Assembly: GCA_963585895.1 (NCBI GenBank)
Contig: OY757939.1
Location: forward strand, 23,454,436-23,518,435
Reading direction: 5' to 3'
DNA: 64,000 nucleotides
From: Sepioteuthis lessoniana
Lineage: Eukaryota > Mollusca > Cephalopoda > Myopsida > Loliginidae
A model generated the notes under the pieces. That model was not told where the DNA came from and ran no database searches. It saw only the letters and a list, made by a program, of their open reading frames with translations. Numbering within the stretch: position 1 is the stretch's first letter; each line of letters begins with the position of its first letter. This document shows, in pieces, positions 43,080-54,459 of this stretch. Made by a program: the position numbers and the translations under genes.

Positions 43080-43620
43080 CTTGATAATAAATTGACATGC
43101 ACACACCAGCCAAAAATTAACAATGAGAGACTGACATACACTTAATGATAAATTGGCATGCACATACCAGCCAAAAATTGACTGAGAGAGACTGACATAC
43201 GTTCAATAATAAATTGACATGCACACACCAGCTAAAAATTGACAGAGAGAGACTGACGTACACTTGATAATAAATTGACATGCATACACCAGCTAAAAAT
43301 TGACAGAGAGGGACTGACATACGTTTAATAATAAATTGACATGCACACACCAGCTAAAAATCGACAGAGAAGGACTGACATACGTTTAATAATAAATTGA
43401 CATGCACACACCAGCTAAAAATTGACAGAGAGGGACTGACATACGTTTAATAATAAATTGACATGCACACACCAGCTAAAAATTGACAGAGAGGGACTGA
43501 CATACGTTTAATAATAAATTGACATGCACACACCAGCTAAAAATTGACAGAGAGGGACTGACATACGTTTAATAATAAATTGACATGCACACACCAATGA
43601 AAAATTGACAGAGAGACTCT
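43080..43620. repeat. 61-bp minisatellite, 9 units
   Basis: Units starting near 43080, 43142, 43202, 43263, 43324, 43385, 43446, 43507 and 43568, each with aataaattgacatgcacaca and a tgacagagagggactgacat part. The central units (from 43324) are nearly identical. The 77-codon minus-strand frame over it is a repeat translation. Confidence 0.95.
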
Positions 43621-43725
43621 AGTTAATAAATGGAGATACTCACATCTGTCAAAAATTAATGGATAGAAAAAGAAAAAGAGATAGACACTTGACAATAAAT
43701 AGATTTTCACCTGTCAAAAATGAAT

Positions 43726-43781
<56 letters not shown>

Positions 43782-43782
43782 G
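43621..43782. repeat. Degenerate minisatellite edge with (AT)n(AG)n
   Basis: Diverged minisatellite units followed by a perfect AT then AG run (43728-43782). Confidence 0.9.
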
Positions 43783-44400
43783 AAGAATAAAAAGACTTAA
43801 ATTTGCCAATAACATATATAACACTTTATGAACTCCAAATACCTACATTGGTTATAGAATAACTACCCTCTCTCATTGCCTTACATACCGCCTTCCTTAT
43901 ACTAACGTCATCAAACAATATATAACCACAACAAATTTATTACACTGATATATTCACATCTGTTGAAATATAAAAAATCGTCTACTATAAAATTGAAATT
44001 ACAAATAAAAATAACAAAAATTATCTACAAATCCTCAAAGCCATTAGTATTAAAATCAAACAATAAAACATGAATAAAATAGCTTTCAACATTGGTTCAA
44101 ACATACTAAATATCTTCAACAAAATACTAACCAAAGCACCCCATCAATAATAAACCCTTCTGACAAAATAGATATCGCACCCAGACTAAACATGAACAAA
44201 TGATATCAATGATCCTCTCGAAGACAACTAATATGATCAAAGGCACTTGAGAGCAGAACTTAGGGCAACTTCTCTATCAGTTGGACCCTGATACAAAGAA
44301 AATTGCAAGAAAGCTTGAGAAAAAACATAAAAAAAAGAAAGTTCTGTGGTATTTAACCAAACATCTATTAAGAATATGTGTATATACATATATATACATA
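43783..44400. other. No recognisable feature
   Basis: AT-rich with low G on the plus strand. No coding or repeat family recognised. Confidence 0.5.
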
Positions 44401-44472
44401 CAAACACACTTACCAACAATGAATGAGGGTAGAGGGAGAGACTCACATTTGCCAATAATTAACAGATGTGTA

Positions 44473-44514
<42 letters not shown>

Positions 44515-44629
44515 TTGTTGGCAAGTGTGTTTGTGTGTAGATATGTATATATGCACACACAAACTTGCCAACAATGTATTGGATAGAGGGTGAGACATTT
44601 GTCAATAATTAACAGATATGTGTGTGTGT

Positions 44630-44698
<69 letters not shown>

Positions 44699-44930
44699 GT
44701 GAGTGTGTATGTATATACATATATACGCACATACACTTGCTAACAATGAATAGAAAGAGACTGAGAGAAACTTATGCTTGACAACAATGAAGAATAAAAA
44801 GAGAGGCAGACCGAGAGAGACTTGCATTTGTTAATAATTAACTTATATATTTACACTTGTCAATAATCAATAGACTAAGAGAAACTTATGCCTGATAACA
44901 ATGAAGAATAGATAAAGAGAAAGAGAGAAA
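44401..44930. repeat. Compound array: caacaatgaat phrase with (TG)n and (AT)n
   Basis: Repeated phrase acacttgccaacaatgaat plus gagaga, alternating with pure AT runs at 44482-44511 and 44632-44689. Two large units of about 160 bp (about 44400-44560 and 44560-44740) can be aligned. All frames of 60-150 codons here are repeat translations. Confidence 0.85.
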
Positions 44931-45218
44931 AGTGAGGAAAAGCTATCAAGACACCATTATGTCAATGTACATAAGAGTGTGAACAATATGAGACCAATAA
45001 TTTTTTCTACATCTAATTCCATTTTTGCTTCCAATAATAGTTAGGGTCTGCCTAAATTTGATGATATCGAAATTTAATATAATTGAGAGAAATTGTCACC
45101 TTCCTATGATGAAAATCTACATTAATTCAAGGTGGATAAAATGATATATCAAACTTCAGGGTGTTTCAAAAAATTCGGTATCATAAATAAAGAGTTCTCA
45201 TTATTTGTGATAGAGTGT

Positions 45219-45220
<2 letters not shown>

Positions 45221-45289
<69 letters not shown>
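45221..45289. repeat. (AC)n microsatellite
   Basis: About 69 bp of perfect AC repeat. Confidence 0.98.
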
Positions 45290-45292
<3 letters not shown>

Positions 45293-45736
45293 GAATGTTA
45301 GATTTGGTAAATCCAAAAAGATGTAAAAAAATAGGGGGAAAAGTGGATAAACTAAAAAACTGATAATGGATTAAAAATTGATATTTCGTCTTTATTTCAA
45401 AAAGACTTTACAAAATATAATCTTTGAATCCGTTGTCAGTATTTTGGTTTATCCCCTTTGCCACTTATTTTTTCACATATATATGTATCTATATATGTAT
45501 ATAACTATCAACCAACAAAAAAAGCACATCAGAGCAATTTACTCCAACTTAAAGAATAAAGGAGTTTACAATCAAATTTGTAACTGTATGATAATTTTGT
45601 GGGGTCTGCTTCATTATTTTCTTAATCATCCAAATTCTTGGTATAAGAGAGATAACAATGAAATACTGAATAAAATCCTTCACCTTTCCCGAGATAATAT
45701 CATAGCCTGTTGTAGTAACAGAAACCCAATACATAC

Positions 45737-45741
<5 letters not shown>
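45290..45741. other. No recognisable feature
   Basis: AT-rich. A 165-codon frame (45378-45875) runs through the following (AT)n tract and into LR and has no domain I recognise, so I do not support it. Confidence 0.5.

Positions 45742-45784
<43 letters not shown>
45742..45784. repeat. (AT)n microsatellite
   Basis: Perfect AT run. Confidence 0.95.
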
Positions 45785-45786
<2 letters not shown>

Positions 45787-45917
45787 AAGCTCTACAGCCT
45801 GGGTGGACCCATAGTCATGTCATACTTAGCTGCTATCTCAACATTTCAAACCAGCATCAATGGTTGACATGTTAACTCATAATGTTAAACCCACAAGAAA
45901 TTTCTTGGATGTAGACA

Positions 45918-46347
45918 GCCTAGTTAGTGGAGGCTGTAGAATAGACTGACTACATCTCTGCAGAAGGGTTGGATCCCCACCAACGTGTATCCTGGATATG
46001 ACAGTAAACCATCTGATGGCAAGGCTGCAGCCTTGGAAATTTGAAGAATGTAGAGTACCCCTTCATTGCCTTTTATCCCAGGTCCACTCTGACCCAGAGT
46101 AGTAGCACTTGATAGGGTCCTGTCTATGAGTCAAATAGAACAAACTGTGTGTAAGAAAATGACTGATGTTAAATTGTGACTGTTATATTGCAATACTTGA
46201 AACCATTTAACTGTGTGCAAAAGAGCTCAGGCTCATTTAAGAATGTCATCTACAAAATGTATTTACAAATCATATATATTTAATGTATAGAGAATTTGAC
46301 ATTAAATAACCTGCAATAGTTGATATGGTATAAAACCAAACCAAACC
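45918..46347 (+). mobile_element. LR retroposon
   Basis: Plus-strand LR with head gcctagttagtggaggctgtag and a B-box candidate ggttggatccc (10/11 to GGTTCRANNCC), full core, one central unit, and the hairpin plus aaaccaaaccaaacc tail. Confidence 0.85.
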
Positions 46348-46576
46348 TTGAATGTACCTATATTCTTGTAAATGACCAAAGATGGTTACAAGCACCCATA
46401 CTTGGATTACATTAACAGAAACTTTGAACAGTTTTTAAACTGCCAACAACTAAAGTTGTGACATCTTGTTTGCAAAAAAAAAAAAAAGCTGAATAAAAAG
46501 CTAAACAATAAATCTTTGTCATTTTCAATAAAATATGCGTACTAAAGAATCTGTTGCCTAAATATACATCATAAAT

Positions 46577-46578
<2 letters not shown>

Positions 46579-46631
<53 letters not shown>
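46579..46631. repeat. (AT)n microsatellite
   Basis: About 53 bp of perfect AT repeat. Confidence 0.95.
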
Positions 46632-46633
<2 letters not shown>

Positions 46634-46989
46634 CTTTCTAATGTTGTTTAAGATTTTATCATGCAAGTACTTTTCTATAGATTGTGTATGAAAAATGCTT
46701 ACTCATCTGTTGCGAGATATAAATCTTAAATAACTTTTTTGTCGAGAAACTCTTCAGACAAGTTATAAAATTAAGAGAGAATAATTACAGAGTCTAGCAA
46801 ATGGTTTAGTTTTGTCTAATGGTGTATCAACTCCATAAGGGTTATTTAATGCTGAAATTTGCTTAATTTGTAAATGATTGTAATTATAACTGTATTTTCC
46901 ATATTCCATTGCATTTTTTGAAAAAAATTGCACTTACTAGTTTTTGATTATTTGTTTGCACATATTTATATGACAGTATGTTCACTGTC

Positions 46990-47551
46990 CTGCATGTCTG
47001 GTTCATCTAACTTGGATAGTTTTTGTGATGGGAGGCAAGTGGTCATATAGCTGGTGCTTTGTGGGGTGTTGCCGCCAGGACATATTCAATATTGCTCGCA
47101 GCATTCTTGTGTAATTGCCGTCTAGCTTCTTCTCCAGCCATTTTGTTAGTGTCCAAGTGGTGCATCCTTACAGCAGTATTGACACAACCGCTGCCGGGAA
47201 GAAACTGCGCTTCATTTTATCGGTCAGGTTTGATTTCCATATGATCGATAGCTTATCGATAGCTGTCCATGCCTTTGTTAGCCGCGTGTCGATGTCTTTT
47301 TTGGTTGATGAGACACTGCTTCCGAGGTAGGTGAATTTGTCTTGGAGAAGCATAAGTGATGAACTCCTATGGACCCCCACATATGGCCAAGCAAAAGCAG
47401 GATGACCAGCTAGAACATACATACAGCAGCTATGTGAGGATACGGGATGTAGCCCTGAAGACCTGCCAGAGGCCATTAAGACCTGCCAGAGGCGATGAAC
47501 GATAGGGTCAGGGATATCTGTGCTAGCGGCACAACATGATGATGATGATGA
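46990..47551 (+). mobile_element. LINE insertion with 5' inversion (twin priming) and target duplication
   Basis: Flanked by tgttcactgtc at 46979-46989 and 47552-47562, a perfect 11-bp duplication. 46990 to about 47340 is the proximal coding in reverse (minus-strand Phe-Thr-Tyr-Leu-Gly-Ser to Arg-His-Ala-Gly). From about 47341 to 47530 the distal coding is on the plus strand (Trp-Thr-Pro, Gly-Arg/Pro-Ala-Arg-Thr equivalents), ending in gcggcacaacatgatgatg, the (GAT)n tail. The order [inverted 5' part][forward 3' part + tail] is the hallmark of twin-primed reverse transcription. The inserted length is about 560 bp. A 17-18 bp stretch (gacctgccagaggc) is duplicated near the 3' end. Confidence 0.93.
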
Positions 47552-47680
47552 TGTTCACTGTCATTGAAATGTGTGCGAACAAATGAGAGTTATAATAGAG
47601 TCAGAGAACTCAGTACGACATGATAATCATAATGAAGAGTATCCATAATGTATAAAAAGTTCTAACATATTTATAGGACG

Positions 47681-48180
47681 ATGGTTTGGTTGGGTTGGGT
47701 TTTATGGCATATCAACCATTGGAGGTTATTTAATACCAAATTCTCTTTACAAATATATATTAAATATATATGATTTGGTTTGGTTTTATGGCATATCAAC
47801 CATTGTAGACTATTTAATGCCAAATCCATTTTTATACATATAAGCAGTTCTATTTCAAACAAATCAGTTCAGCATAAGTAGTTTTTTGTTTACATACAGT
47901 TAAATGTAAAAACAGTTCTATTACAAACAATTCGATTGAGCAAAAGTACACTGTTTAGTTCTATTTGACCTATAGATAAGATCCTATCAGGTGCTACCAC
48001 TCCAGGCCAGAGTGGACCTGGGAGTGATGGCAATAGGTACTCCACATTTTCCAAAGCTCCAGTATTACTGGAGCCTTACCATCAGATTTTTTAGTGTCAT
48101 ATCTAGGACACTCATTGGGGGAATCTTACCCCTCTTCAGAGATACAGTTGGTTTATTCTGCAGCTCCAGTCAACTGGGCC
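47681..48180 (-). mobile_element. LR retroposon with two tail modules
   Basis: Minus-strand LR with two hairpin modules (about 47700 and 47785), shortened central region, core and 5' end at caactgggc. Confidence 0.85.
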
Positions 48181-48249
48181 TGGACAATGCTGAGGTTTAA
48201 AACATAGATTGAACAATTTTCAAACATGTTTTTTAAATGGGACAATGCA

Positions 48250-48845
48250 TCCTCTTTGGATGGGATTGATTGATTGATTTTAATGGCCTGTCAACCCATC
48301 TAAGATTATTTTATGCCAAGAGGTTTGGGAATATCATATTTACTTTTTTTCTACCATTATTTCTTAGGGTTTTTTTTTTGCATATAGACCTATCAAAAAT
48401 GTATAATTTTTAAACAGATCTATTTGATCCATAGATGGGACTTTAACTGGTACTACCAATCAGGGTCAGAGTGGATCTGGGATTAATGGTAATGAAGAGG
48501 TAATCCCTAGAGCTCCAGGACTAAAAGCCTCACCATCAGAGTTTTGTGTCATATTCAGGACACTTGTTAGTGGTTGGGTGCATTAAGCTCTATTGAAAAT
48601 GAATAATTTTTGAATAGATCTATTTGATCCATAGATAGGATCCTAAAAGGTACTAGCATTCTGGGACAAAGTAGAGAGTAATGGTAATGAAGGGGTGACT
48701 CTACACTTCTAAGATCTTCAGAAGTGTAGTCTCACCATCAGATGCAGTTTAGTGTCATATACAGGATACCACTTTTTTTTGGGGTGGTCTCCCCACTTTG
48801 CAGGGGGTATAGCTGGCATATTCTAAGCCTTACCAACAGGATATG
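48250..48845 (-). mobile_element. LR variant subfamily, one copy plus a partial second core
   Basis: The tail differs: attgattttaatggcctgtc then ttattttatgccaagagg. The core (gatccatagatgggactt, then ctcaccatcagag) is present twice (48410-48580 and 48610-48840). The same tail subfamily occurs at 61245-61560. Confidence 0.7.
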
Positions 48846-49229
48846 AGATAAGCATTTGTAATGGATTTAATACAGGTCTGTGTTCCTGGCTGAACTATTT
48901 GTATAATTCATAACTTTATCTAGAAAAAAAATTATTTAGCTTCTAAGATAAATGGTTTGTATTAAAAGGTACCTGTGTAGAATTTATTTTGCTCAAAGCA
49001 GACAATTGACAGAAGCAATGTTGCTGGAAAAAATCTATTCAAAAGAAAAAGCAATTACTTGAATGTTTAATGGTCATACAATTAATGAATTATACATGGA
49101 AAGGATATTGTACTTGAAAATAAGAAAATATAAATTTATGGAAAAATTACTATCAATTTTTTGCCTATGGTTTAAAAAAAACAAATTTTATGTTGAAATA
49201 GACTTGAGAAGCTAGTGTCTTTTCTGATT

Positions 49230-49950
49230 GGAGATTTGGTTTTATGGCACCAACCTTTGTAGGTTATTTAATACCAAATCCTGTTTATACATACACATAT
49301 TAAATATATGATTTGCAAACCTATAGTTTGTTGAGATATCTTTAAATAAGCCAGAGATTATTTGTTTGCACACTGTTAAATGGTTGCAATTATTGTTATC
49401 CAACACTCATAATTCTATTTGCATATAGTAAGATGGTTTCAAGTATTGCTATTTATTGTTTGCACATATTTAAAAAAGAATTTCTAACACTAATAATTCA
49501 ATTTAATTTAATAGAAATTATTTGTTTGCACACAGTTAAATTGTTATACAAATATGATTTGAAAGTGGATGTATTGTAGGTAATTTTATTTTCAGATGAG
49601 TGAGAGTATTGCTGTTGTTTGCATGCAGTTAAATGGTTTCAAGTATTGCTATGTAACAGTAATAATTTTATTGATTATAAATCACTTGTTTCCACAGAGT
49701 TAAATTGTTTCAAGTATTGCTATAAAATACTAATAATTCACTTTTTGTACACAGTTAAATGGTTTCAAGTATTCCTATCTAACAAAATTCTATTGGGAAT
49801 TAACCATTTGTTTACACACAGTTAAATTGTTTTAAGTATTGCCATGTAACCCTAACAATTCAACATAACATCAGTTATTTGCTTGCACACAGTTTAATGG
49901 TTTCACAGTTGTATTTGATCCATAGATGAGACCTTAACAGGTACTACCAC
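49230..49950 (-). mobile_element. LR retroposon, 5' truncated
   Basis: Minus-strand LR with tail hairpin at 49240-49280 and about six central units with agttaaatggtttcaagtat. It ends within the core at gtactaccactcc. Confidence 0.8.
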
Positions 49951-50409
49951 TCCAAAAATATCTTAAAAAAAAAAAGAAAAAAAAAAAGAAAAGGTTAAAA
50001 TATTAGCTAGATGAAGCTACCAGTACCCCACTTGTCTAAATTTACTTACACTACACAAGTGAGGGTTTCAAATGTGGGAGCTATTTTTACTGCACACTAT
50101 ATAAGTTGATCAACTATGTAGACATGTCTATTTAAATCTAAACCTTTATAATAAAAAATTTAAAACAATTACAGATTCAGTCTAGACACTATTTGATCAT
50201 AAATTGATGTTGTCAAGAATGCAATCAAGACTTTATCAATATGAATTGGTGCCAATTTTTAATATATTTTTTATTATCAGTGGTTTTTAGCCATAATTCT
50301 AAAAAACAAACTTTATTGAAGATGAAGCACTGATTTATTTTAAATTTTTAAATTGAAGACTTAAGTGTAGAAACAACTTTTGCAAAAAGAACACAAGTCC
50401 TGATTACAA
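49951..50409. other. No recognisable feature
   Basis: AT-rich sequence with an A-rich run at about 49965-49990. Confidence 0.5.
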
Positions 50410-50422
50410 CAAGAAATTGTCT

Positions 50423-50630
50423 GGGGGGTGTCCTCGTGGTGTAATGGTTAAACCGATGGACTGCGGAATCGTAGTAAGCGAGTTCGTACTCCAGTCGCAC
50501 TATTATGTTCACTTTCAGGCAAATACCCTTGGGAAAGGTATGAACCCCCTTATCCTTCTAGGAGAATAGCATTGGCATTAAATAACCTACAAAGGTTGAT
50601 ATGCCATTAGACAAAGAAACCAAACCAAAC
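50423..50630 (+). mobile_element. SINE-B with 13-bp target duplication
   Basis: A 208-bp plus-strand copy flanked by caagaaattgtct at 50410-50422 and 50631-50643, a perfect duplication. The head has tggtgtaatgg, an exact A-box match, and gagttcgtactcc in the B-box position. The body has cccttgggaaaggtatgaa. The 3' end is the hairpin ggcattaaataacc..ggttgatatgcc followed by aaaccaaacc. It defines the family ends and is probably young. Confidence 0.97.
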
Positions 50631-50679
50631 CAAGAAATTGTCTCGAGTGGTAAGCCTCCAGTTCAAAACACCATTCTCA

Positions 50680-50945
50680 GTTAATGATATTAAAAATATT
50701 AAACAATTTTATTTTCAATCAATAATTCTTTAAAATATTCAACAATTCTTTCCTCAATCAATTTTAAAGAATGTTCAATAATTTTATTTTCAATCAAAAA
50801 TTTGACAATATAAAAAAATTTTATCCTCAATAATCATTGAAAAAATATTCAACAATTTTATCCTCAATTAATAATTTTAAAGAATATTAAAAAAATTTAT
50901 CTTCAGTTAATAATTTAAGAAAATATTCAACAATTTTATCAACAG
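50680..50945. repeat. AT-rich imperfect tandem repeat
   Basis: Repeats of atattcaacaattttatcctcaa-like phrases, spaced about 55-60 bp, about five times. Confidence 0.7.
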
Positions 50946-51024
50946 ATTTGGATTTTATACCAACTTTTTCTTCAAAATATGAATAAAAATTAAAAAAAAA
51001 GCAACTAAAACAAAATGATAAACC

Positions 51025-51245
51025 TATGTAAAACCCCTTTATTGCCATTGCTCCAGAGTAATAATACATGTTAGAATCCTATCTATGGATCAAATGAATC
51101 AATTTAAAAATCATTAATATTAGAAATGCTTGAGACTGATTTTAAAGGAGATGACTTTCCAACTTAGAATATTCATATAACCCACAACCACACCCATGTC
51201 CTTGGTGTGATACTAAACTGCATCGAATGGTGAGACTCCAGTTCT
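51025..51245 (+). mobile_element. LR fragment, rearranged
   Basis: Pieces of the LR core (ttattgccattgctccagag; cctatctatggatcaaatg; tgatactaaactgcatcgaa) in scrambled order. Confidence 0.5.
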
Positions 51246-51516
51246 TGACAAAATTTGAACTGCTGTTGAACTCACCAGTTTTTAAAATTTATCATAAAAT
51301 AAAGTCACAAGTTTAGATATTTATCTCCCACCATCTAAAACATTCATCACAAAACTGCGACCTGAATATCTTTCTGAATTATCTACTTCACTCTTCAATA
51401 TTTTTTTTTATAGAAAAGATTTTTTTACTGAAAAAAAAAAATCAACTTTTTCCAAATTCAAAGGTAAATGCTTATCTGCATTGAAAATAGTTAAGGTTCC
51501 TTCAGCATAAAATTTT

Positions 51517-51702
51517 GCCCAGTTGGATGGGGCTCTTGAACACAACGACTGCACCTCTGAAGAGGGGTATGAACCCACCCACTTGCAATGAGTGTCCTAG
51601 ATATGACACTAAAAAATCTGATGGTGGGGTTCCAGTAATGCTGGAGCTTTGGGGAATGTGGAGTACTCCTCAATTGCCATCACTCCCAGGTCCACTCTGG
51701 AC
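51517..51702 (+). mobile_element. LR head and core, cut by the satellite
   Basis: Plus-strand LR from the head ttgcccagttgg (A-box like), B-box candidate ggtatgaaccc (9/11), to cactcccaggtccactctgg. The 84-bp satellite starts at the next bases, so the rest of this LR is missing or replaced. Confidence 0.8.
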
Positions 51703-53460
51703 ATTTAATAGCGTGTCAACATTTGTAGGTTATTTAATGGCAAAGCCATCTTTGTAAAAGGACAGTAGTGATACTATTTAAGGTTTCTTTATTAGCATGT
51801 CAACCTTTGTGGGTTATTTAATGGCAAAGCCATCTTTGTAGAAGGGCAGTAGTGATACTATTTAAGGTTTCTTTATTAGCATGTCAACCTTTGTGGGTTA
51901 TTTAATGGCAAAGCCATCTTTGTCGAAGGACAGTAGTGATACTATTTAAGGTTTCCTTAATAGCATGTCAACCTTTGTAGGTTATTTAATGGCAAAGCCA
52001 TCTTTGTTGAAGGACAGTAGTGATACTATTTAAGGTTTCTTTAATAGCATGTCAACCTTTGTGGGTTATTTAATGGCAAAGCCATCTTTGTAGAAGAAAA
52101 GTAGTAATACTATTTAAGGTTTCTTTAATAGCATGTCAACCTTTGTGGGTTATTTAATGGCAAAGCCATCTTTGTAGAAAGACAGTAGTGATACTATTTA
52201 AGGTTTCTTTAATAGCATGTCAACCTTTGTGTGTTATTTAATGGCAAAGCCATCTTTGTAGAAGAACAGTAGTGATACTATTTAAGGTTTCTTTAATAGC
52301 ATGTCAACCTTTGTGGGTTATTTAATGGCAAAGCCATCTTTGTTGAAGAACTGTAGTGATACTATTTAAGGTTTCTTTAATAGCATGTCAACCTTTGTGG
52401 GTTATTTAATGGCAAAGCCATCTTAGTAGAAGAACAGTAGTGATACTATTTAAGGTTTCTTTAATAGCATTTCAACCTTTGTGCATTATTTAATGCCAAA
52501 GCTATCTTTATCGAAGGACAGTAGTGATACTATTTAAGGTTTCTTTAATAGCATGTCAACCTTTGTAGGTTATTTAATGCCAAAGCCATCTTTGTAGAAG
52601 AACAGTAGTGATACTATTTAAGGTTTCTTTAATAGCATGTCAACCTTTGTGGGTTATTTAATGGCAAAGCCATCTTTGTAAAAGGACAGTAGTGATACTA
52701 TTTAAGGTTTCTTTAATAGCATGGCAACCTTTGCAGGTTATTTAATGGTAAAGCCCTGTTTGTAGAAGGACAGTAGTGATACTATTTAAGGTTTCTTTAA
52801 TAGCATGTCAACCTTTGTGGGTTATTTAAAGCCAAAGCTATCTTTGTCGAAGGACAGTAGTGATACTATTTAAGGTTTCTTTAATAGCATGTCAACCTTT
52901 GTAGGTTATTTAATGCCAAAGCCATCTTTGTCGAAGGACAGTAGTGATACTATTTAAGGTTTCTTTAATAGCATGTCAACCTTTGTGTGTTATTTAATGG
53001 CAAAGCCATATTTGTAGAAAGACAGTAGTGATACTATTTAAGGTTTCTTTAATAGCATGTGAACATTTGTAGGTTATTCAAAGCCAAAGCCATCTTTGTC
53101 GAAGGACAGTAGTGATACTATTTAAGGTTTCTTTAATAGCATGTCAACCTTTGTGGGTTATTTAATGGCAAAGCCATCTTTGTAAAAGGACAGTAGTGAT
53201 ACTATTTAAGGTTTCTTTAATAGCATGGCAACCTTTGTAGGTTATTTAATGGTAAAGCCCTGTTTGTAGAAGGACAGTAGTGATACTATTTAAGGTTTCT
53301 TTAATAGCATGTCAACCTTTGTAGGTTATTCAAAGCCAAAGCCATCTTTGTCGAAGGACAGTAGTGATACTATTTAAGGTTTCTTTAATAGCATGTCAAA
53401 CTTTGTAGGTTATTTAATGGTAAAGCCATGTTTGTAGAAGGACAGTAGTGATACTATTTA
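51703..53460 (-). repeat. 84-bp satellite, 21 units, derived from SINE-B tail
   Basis: The block aggtttcttt recurs at 51781, 51865, 51949 and so on to 53377, always 84 bp apart, with no indel over the array. Each unit contains the SINE-B hairpin (gcatgtcaacctttgtgggttatttaatggc with variants), then agccatctttgtagaaggacag and agtgatactatttaa. It ends where normal SINE-B body (acccttagatggg) resumes. Adjacent units differ by only a few bases. Two six-unit blocks match as a 504-bp higher-order repeat. Confidence 0.97.
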
Positions 53461-53720
53461 ACCCTTAGATGGGAATAGAGAAAATAGAAAAAGCATGCAT
53501 GACAGTATCATAAATACAGGGAACCTATGAAGATAGTTGGATTAGATTGGTTTGTTTCAAGGCATATCAACCTTTGTGGGTTATTTAATGCCACAGCTAT
53601 CCTTGTAGATTAACAATAGGGGTACTATTTTACCTATAGTTGGGAGGATTATTGAGTTCATACCTAACTTGCTTACTATGTTGTTGCAGTTGAGCATGTT
53701 AACCCTTACATGTAAGTGTT
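53461..53720 (-). mobile_element. SINE-B pair continuing from the satellite
   Basis: Body sequence with the extra agaaaaagcatgcatgacag block also seen at 4640 and 4810. A second SINE-B (hairpin ggcatatcaacctttgtggg at 53560, body, degraded head to 53710) follows. Confidence 0.75.
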
Positions 53721-54459
53721 TGAATAGAATTTAACTTTAGAGTCTTTCACAAGAGGAATAAAGGTTTTCTTGTTTAATAAAAATAAATCCAAAATTATGC
53801 ATTAATAAAACTAAAAGGAGTTATAATTATTTACTAAGGATCATTATTAGTTACTTGATACCATATAACTGTGTGTGTACTATAGCTGTACTAAATCGAC
53901 CTTAGACCCTCATTGTGACTTTGCTGTGGTAACAAAGTTGACAAATGTGAATTTCTGTTAAATATGCACCAAGGTTTATTTACTACTAGGTAGCCAGTAG
54001 CTGTTGGGAGAGAGAAAGGAATATCAAAACATGAGATGTCCATCAACTCGACAATAACAAGCAACATATCTTTGTGAGAAAAAGATGAGCTAACACAGAC
54101 CTTGTTCTCACATGCTTATCCGCTAGGTAGTGTAGTTTAATGCTCTGTCCTCCCAAATTAGGCCTCATAAACTTTCGTCCTTTATATCTTCGTGACTGGT
54201 ATTCTACTAATGACTTCACCTTTGCATGCCCTGCGATCAAATCTTGAAAGGACACAAATTGCCCCCCTCACTTCTGCTTGTCGTGTTGGGAGCAGGAACA
54301 TCCTTCCACTTGTGTGTGAACACTTAATTTCGGACCTCCAGTTTTCCCAAGTCCTTTCCAGCCTTGTTATTCAGCAACTACTGTCTGCTTTATTTATTTA
54401 TTTATCTATTTATTTATCCATTCTTTCAATTTCCCATGAGCCATTCAATTACATTACAT
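53721..54459. other. No recognisable gene
   Basis: Moderately mixed composition. Frames at 54043-54255 (minus) and 54192-54473 (plus) overlap and have no recognised motif. A ttta-rich run lies at 54390-54417. Confidence 0.45.

Noticed and set aside
43080..43620. Possible CRISPR-like array
   Set aside because: Units are contiguous 61-bp copies without variable spacers.
44277..44732. 151-codon minus-strand frame
   Set aside because: Translation of (AT)n, (TG)n and repeated phrases; no independent coding evidence.
45160..45200. Mariner-like terminal sequence (cagggtgtttcaaaaaattc)
   Set aside because: Only one end is visible; no matching inverted end or coding nearby.
45378..45875. 165-codon plus-strand open frame, among the longest in the window
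   Set aside because: It runs through a 43-bp (AT)n tract (Ile-Tyr repeats) into LR sequence. Composition and lack of motifs argue for a chance frame.
50423..50500. Possible functional tRNA gene (good A box and B-box-like sequence)
   Set aside because: The sequence continues into a SINE body and tail with a 13-bp target duplication, and it cannot form a convincing full cloverleaf; it is a SINE head.
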